This document shows, in pieces, positions 16,003 through 22,169 of a stretch of DNA of 37,113 nt (its first letter is position 1; each line of letters begins with the position of its first letter). The notes below the pieces were generated by a model that did not search any database, was not told where the DNA came from, and worked only from the letters and a program-made list of their open reading frames with translations. A program made the translations under genes and the position numbers. The stretch comes from Candidatus Woesearchaeota archaeon. Its GTDB lineage: Archaea > Nanobdellota > Nanobdellia > Woesearchaeales > GW2011-AR9. The DNA lies in contig JACPND010000011.1 in the NCBI GenBank assembly GCA_016185625.1, positions 1 through 37,113 on the forward strand, given 5' to 3'.

Positions 16003-17573
16003 AAAAGAAACAAAAGAAAGTTTCTGTAGCGGCAAAAAAATCGCACGCGAGTGCAGCTCGCAAGCCATTTGTCGTCGCAGTGGTTTCGATTATTGCCGTG
16101 GTTCTTTTAGTCGTCATTTTATTCCGGGTACAGCAATTGGCCGGAAAAGCGTTTTTTGTGGGTGAAGAAGGGACAGGCGGGTTTGAAGAACCGGCTCCCG
16201 CGACAGAAAATACGCCTTTCACTGCAGTCGTGAAGGCCAATATAGGGACAAAACAAAGCGTCGGAATTAAATTTGAGGTTGCGCTTCCGGAAGGATTGAC
16301 GTGCCAGAAGGTGGAAAGTTCGCTGCCCTGGACGGAGGAGAATGGAGTTGTTCTTACTACTGCTGCCTGTTCGACGGGAACTTGCACTGATCCCGGGGGT
16401 GTTTGTGAGCCGGATAAAGTTATTTTTGAATATGCAACATTGAATTATGAGCAGGCAAAAACGGGAACGTTTGAAGTCGCGAAAATTACGATGGTGTCTT
16501 CCAAAGCCGCGAGTTATAAGTTGAAGTTTACGTCTTTCGATAGTATTGATCTGGACTCGCAGACCGATGTTATTGGTGAAGGTATTGAAGCGGATATTGT
16601 GGTGCAGCTTCCGCTGCCGAAATGCGGTGATGGCAAGGTTGATGCCGGAGAGAACTGTCAGCTCTGTCCAGAGGATGTGAAATGTGCTGCTGGTCAAAGT
16701 TGTGTGAATGGCGCCTGTATAGCTACGGCGGCGTGTGGTAATGGTGTGAAAGATGTGGGAGAAGATTGTTCCACTTGTCTGAAAGATTTTTGTACTGCTG
16801 ATCAAACCTGCCTCAATAAGGAATGTGTGAAAGATGTGCCCTGTGCAAAGATAGGGCAAGTTGGCTGTACTAAAGATGGTACGAATCTCGTGTGCTATAA
16901 TACTCTTTGCCTAACCTCGACCTGTGCTACCGAATTTGGGAAATATGCAGCGGCCACGGGCGGCGCTGCGTGCACGGCAAATGCTCAGTGCAACGCGGGC
17001 GAAATTTGCTATGCTGGTAAAAAATGCATACCTAAACCGCTTTTAGATGCGACTCTCGCTGCTTGTAGTGGGATTGACGGATATTGCGACATTAAAAAGG
17101 GAACTTCTGGAAATCAGTGCGTTGAGAATGATGGCGGTTGTAATAGTGAAGACGACTGCGCCCCTGGCCTTTCCTGCTCCGGCACGAATCCGGCATACGA
17201 CCCCTCCGTCAAAGTCTGCAGCAAGATCAAGCCCGTCAAGATTGAACTCATGAAGCAAGGTGCAGCTGTTTCAACGGTTTCGGCCAGCAATACGTATAAT
17301 ATTAAAATCACCGTTACTCCGTCTGTGGATTTACCGGCTCACTTAATCATTTCCACAGTGAGTTATGGTGCTGAACAACGCTCACAATTATTCGAACGTA
17401 AACCGGTGCTGAAAGCCGGAACATCGGAAACCATTGAATTTGCGCACGCGCTGCCCGGGGATCTGAAACAAGACGTCGCCGTCAAAGCCTTCGTCTGGAA
17501 TAGCTGGCCGTCGGAATTTGTGACCTGGAGCAGCTTATTAGATGCCGCCGAGGTTAAATATGAAATTAAATAA
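15999..17573 (+). CDS. Membrane-anchored cohesin-like surface protein (unit A, gene 3)
   Basis: 524 residues. The cytoplasmic tip is Lys-rich (KKKQKKVSVAAKKSHAS), followed by a membrane helix at about 27-46 (VVAVVSIIAVVLLVVILF) and a LAGKAFFVG motif. About 65-205 is a cohesin-like sandwich: the first strand FTAVVKANIGTKQSVGIKF, and later GTFEVAKITMVSS followed by DVIGEGIEADIVV, which parallels the end of type-I cohesins. Cys-rich knots follow (CGDGKVDAGENC; CGNGVKDVGEDC, like the GNGxxExGExC repeats of secreted bacterial proteins), and a C-terminal beta domain about 415-520. It would display a dockerin receptor from the membrane. Overlaps the next start by 14 bp. Confidence 0.7.
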   Translation: MKKKQKKVSVAAKKSHASAARKPFVVAVVSIIAVVLLVVILFRVQQLAGKAFFVGEEGTGGFEEPAPATENTPFTAVVKANIGTKQSVGIKFEVALPEGLTCQKVESSLPWTEENGVVLTTAACSTGTCTDPGGVCEPDKVIFEYATLNYEQAKTGTFEVAKITMVSSKAASYKLKFTSFDSIDLDSQTDVIGEGIEADIVVQLPLPKCGDGKVDAGENCQLCPEDVKCAAGQSCVNGACIATAACGNGVKDVGEDCSTCLKDFCTADQTCLNKECVKDVPCAKIGQVGCTKDGTNLVCYNTLCLTSTCATEFGKYAAATGGAACTANAQCNAGEICYAGKKCIPKPLLDATLAACSGIDGYCDIKKGTSGNQCVENDGGCNSEDDCAPGLSCSGTNPAYDPSVKVCSKIKPVKIELMKQGAAVSTVSASNTYNIKITVTPSVDLPAHLIISTVSYGAEQRSQLFERKPVLKAGTSETIEFAHALPGDLKQDVAVKAFVWNSWPSEFVTWSSLLDAAEVKYEIK

Positions 17574-18180
17574 ATTATTGTTGGTATTAGTACTATCTCT
17601 GCCATTGGTACTTGGTGCTACCACTGTGGATACTGATAAAGATATTTATGCTCCCGGAGAAACAGCAATAATAAGCGGAGTGTGCAGCACCGCTAATCTC
17701 AACGTAGGATTACAAGTATTATTGGGAGCCAATGCCGTCTGGGTGGATGAAGCTAAATCAGATGCTACGAAAAAATATTCAAAGTCATTTTTACCTTCGC
17801 AAAAGGGGAAATATACGGCTTATGCAGCGTGTACAGGAGATGCAGCAGCCAATGCTGCTTTTTGCGTCGGAACGCAGGATGAATGTGCGCCTAAAATAGC
17901 GGAGAAAGAAGAGCCAAAACCTTCTTCGGGCAGCGGCGGCGGTAGTGGTGGCGGTTGTACGCCAGTTTATGTCTGTGGCGATTGGGGATTCTGCAATGCC
18001 AGCCTCCAGCAAAAACGCATCTGCACCGATCAAATAGCCTGTAAATCCAATAAAATAGAAGTTCAGTCCTGCCCGAAATGTCAGGAATCCTGGGTGTGTT
18101 CATTATGGTCAGATTGTACTGGTTCGCAGTCAAGAACCACCGAGCTATCAGCCTCCTTCGTATCAGCCACCGACATTTAA
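17560..18180 (+). CDS. TSP1-like surface protein, frameshifted (unit A, gene 4)
   Basis: I start at the ATG at 17560 (MKLNKLLLVLVLSLPLVLG); the ORF-track ATG at 17542 adds six residues before a clear signal peptide. A beta domain (about 20-110) and a Gly/Ser linker follow. Next are thrombospondin-type-1-like segments (VCGDWGFCNASLQQKR; ESWVCSLWSDCTGSQS) paralogous to the 27325 gene. After SDCTGSQ the reading frame is lost: the expected Pro/Tyr linker and C-terminal anchor are intact in the +1 frame at 18122-18367. Compared with the paralogue, a Cys-containing stretch of about 30 residues is missing at the junction, so a small deletion probably broke the gene. As it stands the product is not membrane-anchored. 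Confidence 0.65.
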   Translation: MKLNKLLLVLVLSLPLVLGATTVDTDKDIYAPGETAIISGVCSTANLNVGLQVLLGANAVWVDEAKSDATKKYSKSFLPSQKGKYTAYAACTGDAAANAAFCVGTQDECAPKIAEKEEPKPSSGSGGGSGGGCTPVYVCGDWGFCNASLQQKRICTDQIACKSNKIEVQSCPKCQESWVCSLWSDCTGSQSRTTELSASFVSATDI

Positions 18181-18367
18181 GCCGGAACTACAGCAGCCAG
18201 CTCCCGCGGAAGAAACCTTCTGGGATAAATATCAATGGCTGATCATCAGTGGAATTGTTCTGCTTCTGGCTATCGGCGGCGGAGTAGGATATTATTTGTG
18301 GAAAAAGAGGCAGGGCGGTGCGGGAGAAGCAGAAGCGCCTGTAGAAGAACAGCCGGCGGCTCCGTGA
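18122..18367 (+). pseudogene. Displaced C-terminal anchor of the frameshifted TSP1-like gene
   Basis: Reads QEPPSYQPPSYQPPTFKPEL, then FWDKYQWLIISGIVLLLAIG (membrane helix) and a basic/acidic tail ending EEQPAAP. The FWGKYKF/FWDKYQW entry into the helix is shared with the paralogue at 27325. There is no start codon and it is in a different frame from the upstream part, so it is part of the same broken gene. Confidence 0.7.
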
Positions 18368-18388
18368 AAATAATAGTGGAAGAGCTTT

Positions 18389-19465
18389 CTAATTTCTTAC
18401 TGCTTTTAACATTATCGGGTCGCTGATAAGATAGCGTTCTGCCTGCTTTTCAATAAAACTGTAATCAGATAATTCTTTGAGGTATAAGCCAAGCTGGCTG
18501 TCAGCAACTTTAATCTTTTCTTTGAGAAAAGCATATTTTATCAAATCCCATTCGTTTTCTCCCCTGGCCAGAAACTTTAATAATTTAAGATATTTGCCCT
18601 TGGCCTGCCGGGGACTCAGAAACACATCTAATTCTCTTTTAACTAAAACTTTCCCTTCTTCTTTTACTCGCTCTAAAGATTTTTCGTGTGATTGGCCTTT
18701 CTGTCTCAGCCACCCATAATAGGTAGTCCAGCCAATAATTCCATCCAGCTGGCTAACTACTTCTTTAATTTCCTCAAACGAGATCTGTTTTCCTAGTTGT
18801 TTGAAACCTTCTTCCAGAAATCTTTTGGTTTCTTCCTCTTTTAGCCGGTTTAATTCTACCTCCAGGCAAGCCCGGCCATACAAAGGAGAATCATAATCTC
18901 TCCTGCCCATGAATTTGTCCAGCAGTCCTATCTCTGACCCGGTCAGCAGGAATTTGAGCTGCCCGTAATTGTCAAAAGCACTGGCAACAAAATAATCAAA
19001 TTTAATCGCTTTGAGCAGTTGTATTTCATCAAAAGCTAATACTAAGGTCTGGTTCTTCTTTTTAAGCTGTTGGTTAAGATTCTGAAAGAATAGATGGACG
19101 TTTTCTTCTTTTGAAAAGAAAAAGTCCAAGGTGAGTTCTTTATAAGATATTCCCCCTCCGGAAATTTTTGAGATAACCTTCTCCCAGAAGGAGGGTTCTA
19201 CTTTCTGTTTGATTTGTTCAATGAGGAAAGGGAAGAATTCTTTTCGCTCAAAGTAAGGGCTTTCGCGAACATCTATCTTTACCGAATCTGCTTTCAATTC
19301 ATTTAAGGCTACATTTAAAAGGGAGGTTTTGCCGGTTCTCCGCAAACCTTTGATTATTATAAGGCGAGTGGAATCGTCCAGTAAATATTCACTTAAATTG
19401 TTAAGGGCATATTCTCCTCCAAAGAGGTTCTTCCGATCAGACTTTGGTTTAATGTCAAAGTACAT
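18389..19465 (-). CDS. Archaeal AAA/STAND-type ATPase (ATPase_2 family)
   Basis: 358 residues. Walker A GLRRTGKTSL at 40-49, Walker B LVLAFDEIQ at 141-149 and a sensor-like LLTGSEIGLL. The C-terminal third (LKFLARGENEWDLIKYAFL ... LGLYLKELSDYSFIEK) is a winged helix typical of this family. Many archaeal genomes carry several such genes with unknown targets, often mobile. It lies antisense between the two surface-protein units and is not obviously linked to them. A TATA box and three 21-bp repeats lie upstream (19491-19567). Confidence 0.85.
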   Translation of the reverse strand: MYFDIKPKSDRKNLFGGEYALNNLSEYLLDDSTRLIIIKGLRRTGKTSLLNVALNELKADSVKIDVRESPYFERKEFFPFLIEQIKQKVEPSFWEKVISKISGGGISYKELTLDFFFSKEENVHLFFQNLNQQLKKKNQTLVLAFDEIQLLKAIKFDYFVASAFDNYGQLKFLLTGSEIGLLDKFMGRRDYDSPLYGRACLEVELNRLKEEETKRFLEEGFKQLGKQISFEEIKEVVSQLDGIIGWTTYYGWLRQKGQSHEKSLERVKEEGKVLVKRELDVFLSPRQAKGKYLKLLKFLARGENEWDLIKYAFLKEKIKVADSQLGLYLKELSDYSFIEKQAERYLISDPIMLKAVRN

Positions 19466-19490
19466 GGCAACAGAGCGTAAATGGCTGTTC

Positions 19491-19588
19491 TTTATAAATT
19501 TTACTATTAGTAGCTACTATCTTGGTATTAGTAGCTATTACCTTGATATTAGTAGTTACAACCTACCTATAGTTACTCCTACTAGAGA
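19491..19588 (-). promoter_or_regulatory. Promoter and 21-bp tandem operator-like repeats of the ATPase gene
   Basis: On the minus strand a TATA box (AATTTATAAA, 19491-19500) lies about 26 nt before the ATG. Just upstream three 21-bp repeats start at 19505, 19526 and 19547, each beginning TATTAGTAG; the first contains the palindrome TAGTAGCTACTA. A decayed fourth unit follows. The arrangement suits a self-regulating repressor site. Confidence 0.6.
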
Positions 19589-19694
19589 TGCCAGGTATAC
19601 TGAAATATTACCGTCTATTCGCCTGTGCGGGTTGACTGGGAATTGCAGCAGAATGAAGCGTTCTTATCCCCCATCATTACAAAAGTGCGGAACA

Positions 19695-19893
19695 GGATCG
19701 TCTGACCGGCACTATCCATTTTCTGAGTGATGTGCCCATGAGTGCAGTGAGGGAGAAGTCATAATGCTGTCCGGAGGTTGGATTAGCACTATAAACGCAG
19801 CAAGATGCTGTGAAATCACTACGATTAATCCACCCGAACTGCGGCACGGCACATCACTCATTTTTTGGATCGTGCCGTCTGACCGGCAACTAT
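19695..19893. repeat. Hairpin element bounded by direct repeats
   Basis: Part of the gene-free 19466-19937 region. Arms TGAGTGATGTGCC (19724-19736) and GGCACATCACTCA (19847-19859) are perfectly complementary; an inner pair TTGGATTA/TAATCCA is also present. Outside the hairpin, GGATCGTCTGACCGGCACTAT (19695-19715) recurs at 19867-19893 with a 6-base internal insertion. The right-hand repeat abuts the TATA box of the next gene. Confidence 0.6.
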
Positions 19894-19900
19894 ATAAATG
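19890..19900 (+). promoter_or_regulatory. TATA box of the second surface unit
   Basis: CTATATAAATG about 38-48 nt before the ATG at 19938; GGTG in the short leader is a plausible ribosome-binding site. The flanking direct repeat covers the BRE position. Confidence 0.55.
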
Positions 19901-19937
19901 ATAAGTAATTACTTAGCTTAAAAAAGGTGTCTGTTAG

Positions 19938-22145
19938 ATGGCGAAAAATAAGATGAAGAAGGCTGTTTCTAAGCCAAAGGGCTCTTCGGATAAGAGAATC
20001 TCTTCTCCTGAGAAGGCTGCTTCCCTGTCTTCTCAAAGTAAAAAAATCCTGTTTATTGCCGGCATTTCTGTCGCCATCATTGTTGTGGCGATACTTTTGC
20101 TTAAAGTGCAGAAAGGAGTGACGGCTGGGAAAGCCGTAGCGGTTACTTCTACGTTTAAAGTTGGCCTACAAGGTGGTTTTTTCCAAGTCACTGCAATTCA
20201 GGATGATCCACGTCTTCCTTCCGGAACGTATACCCTGTCTACGAATGTCCAGCTTGAGAATGGAATACCAAAAGCCGGCGACACTATTTTTCTGAAAGAT
20301 CAGAATGGAAATACGCTTTCTCAAATTCCCTTTGTCTTCAGTGAAAAAATTAAAGCAAAGTCTGAAAAGACCTATGTTTTTCCGCATCCGGAAGGAGGAG
20401 AATATTTGCGGATAACCGTACAGGATTTTCAAGCCTATGATGCAGCTCAATATCAACTAGGGGGGGATTATGGTGTTTTCAGCGGGAAAAAGGTATTGGT
20501 TATAGAACAGGCTCCACCACCTGCCGGTCCTTCTTGTCTTGACCTTACATTAATGACTGCTTATTCTTCTGCCCCTGTAACTGTCGTCCAACAGGAAAGG
20601 AAAGGCGTCTGTGAGAGTGTGGGGTGTACCTTTTCCGTGGGAGCTGAGGCTGACTTTGGTGATGATGGCTGTTTAGGTGCTGCTCCTTCTCTCTGTCCGG
20701 ATTTATCCAAGTACTTAACTGGTGGCAGTGCGGAACGGAAAGCGTTATGTGAAAGCGTACCCGAATGTGCGTTCCAGTCGCCCAATTGCGTACAGAAAGT
20801 GGCCGCTCTATCTTCGCCTGTTGTTCCGTCTTCACCACAAAGCTTAGGTTCTTGTTCTACGCAGCTGGAAGAAGTTACTATAAACATACCGGACTTAAAA
20901 CCCATACCCCATCGCTGTGAAAATCGCGGCCAAGGCCTACAATGGCTGAGAAAAAGATACCAGCCTTGTAAGACTGATGAGCAATGTGTTCCTGATGCGG
21001 TTTGTTCGTCAAATCCTGTTTTCATAGATGCTTGTCTTCCTTCTGAGGGCAGTTCTTGTGAGGGCGGACCATGTGCTGGCGGATTATTATGCGATCAAAC
21101 ATCTAGTATCTGTAAGAATCCACTTACTCCAGAAGCAGTGAAACCTACTGGTCCGACCTGTCTGGCTGTAAATCTGCTGCCCTACCAGACGACAAATAAA
21201 CTCGCCCAGTATCTCTCGCAAAAAGCACGGAAAGAAACCTGTGAAAGTGTGGGCTGTACGTTTCAGGGAATGCAGGCAGAGGGAATTTCATTGACAGGTT
21301 TGACGTCAACACAAATACTGGAGGCGCTGGCTAACGTGGAATTTGATGTTAATGATGATGCCTGTATTGGTCAGGCTCCCACAGTTTGCCCGGATGTTTC
21401 CAAGTATTACTTCAAAACCACGGAAGCAGAAGTAGCCCGCCAAAATCTTTGTAAAACTGTTTCCGGCTGTACCTATCTCAACGGCAAATGCGGAAAGTCT
21501 GAAATCTGCACGAATCTCGCTGATGACGATGGTGATGGTCTTACCGATTGTAAAGATTCGGATTGTAAAGGCAGTTTTGGGCCGAATGAGGAGACATGTG
21601 GACCGGAGATAGACTTTTACTGCAGGGACCTGGGGGACAACGATGGTGATGGCCTGACAGATTGTAAGGATCCGGATTGTAATACGAAACCTGGTCAACT
21701 CGGTCCTCTTAACTCTAAAGGGATTAGTAGTGTTTGCCTAGCAATAGAATCTTCTTACTGTGCAGATTCGTATGACAACGATGCGGACGGCAGTATGGAC
21801 TGTGCAGATAGCGATTGCGCAGCAGCCTGTACGGAAGTTTGCGATGGCAAGGACAACAATGCAAATGGCCAAGTGGATGATGGTGCTTTATGTTCCCTCT
21901 GCCCTAATTTTGGTGAAAAAACAAATACAATGAACAATGGCTGCCGGGTCGGCGATTTAGGCGGAACAGGTTGTGTGAGAGAGGCAGATTTGAATACACT
22001 CAACAATGTTTTTCTCATGAATTTTGGCAAATGCGGTCTGGGGCTGAAAGAAGGGGACGTCACGGGAGATGGCTGCGTCAATGATATAGATTTAAATAGT
22101 CTTAATAATTTATTCCTTAAGAACTATCAGGAATGTAATCCTTAA
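19938..22145 (+). CDS. Membrane-anchored protein with clear C-terminal dockerin domain
   Basis: 735 residues. Long Lys/Ser-rich cytoplasmic tip (1-35), membrane helix (about 36-55: ILFIAGISVAIIVVAILLL), then TAGKAV. A beta domain follows to about 190. Two tandem Cys modules come next (each with CESVGCTF ... CPDLSKY/CPDVSKY), separated by a CKTDEQCVPDAVC knot, then three DNDGDG-type Ca-binding repeats and a MopE-like CDGKDNNANGQVDDG. The last about 70 residues are a two-repeat dockerin: GDLGGTGCVREADLNTLNN and GDVTGDGCVNDIDLNSLNN, the second with an intact Ca loop. It has no counterpart in unit A. Repeats near the C-terminus are almost identical in DNA to part of the next gene. Confidence 0.75.
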   Translation: MAKNKMKKAVSKPKGSSDKRISSPEKAASLSSQSKKILFIAGISVAIIVVAILLLKVQKGVTAGKAVAVTSTFKVGLQGGFFQVTAIQDDPRLPSGTYTLSTNVQLENGIPKAGDTIFLKDQNGNTLSQIPFVFSEKIKAKSEKTYVFPHPEGGEYLRITVQDFQAYDAAQYQLGGDYGVFSGKKVLVIEQAPPPAGPSCLDLTLMTAYSSAPVTVVQQERKGVCESVGCTFSVGAEADFGDDGCLGAAPSLCPDLSKYLTGGSAERKALCESVPECAFQSPNCVQKVAALSSPVVPSSPQSLGSCSTQLEEVTINIPDLKPIPHRCENRGQGLQWLRKRYQPCKTDEQCVPDAVCSSNPVFIDACLPSEGSSCEGGPCAGGLLCDQTSSICKNPLTPEAVKPTGPTCLAVNLLPYQTTNKLAQYLSQKARKETCESVGCTFQGMQAEGISLTGLTSTQILEALANVEFDVNDDACIGQAPTVCPDVSKYYFKTTEAEVARQNLCKTVSGCTYLNGKCGKSEICTNLADDDGDGLTDCKDSDCKGSFGPNEETCGPEIDFYCRDLGDNDGDGLTDCKDPDCNTKPGQLGPLNSKGISSVCLAIESSYCADSYDNDADGSMDCADSDCAAACTEVCDGKDNNANGQVDDGALCSLCPNFGEKTNTMNNGCRVGDLGGTGCVREADLNTLNNVFLMNFGKCGLGLKEGDVTGDGCVNDIDLNSLNNLFLKNYQECNP
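21561..21895 (+). repeat. Near-identical direct repeat, copy 1
   Basis: About 335 bp coding for Ca-binding repeats and the MopE-like turn. It is nearly identical to 22896-23233 in the next gene; the last about 230 bp differ at very few positions including synonymous ones, so copying was recent. Confidence 0.85.
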
Positions 22146-22169
22146 CTACAAAGGAGAAAAGAGGTAAGA

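Noticed and set aside
16119-16859. 246-codon minus-strand ORF
   Set aside because: Antisense to the 15999 cohesin-like gene; composition (Thr/Ile/Phe/Arg) and lack of motifs indicate a shadow frame.
19329-19730. 133-codon plus-strand ORF over the ATPase promoter
   Set aside because: Its ISSYYL repeats are simply the 21-bp DNA repeats read in frame.
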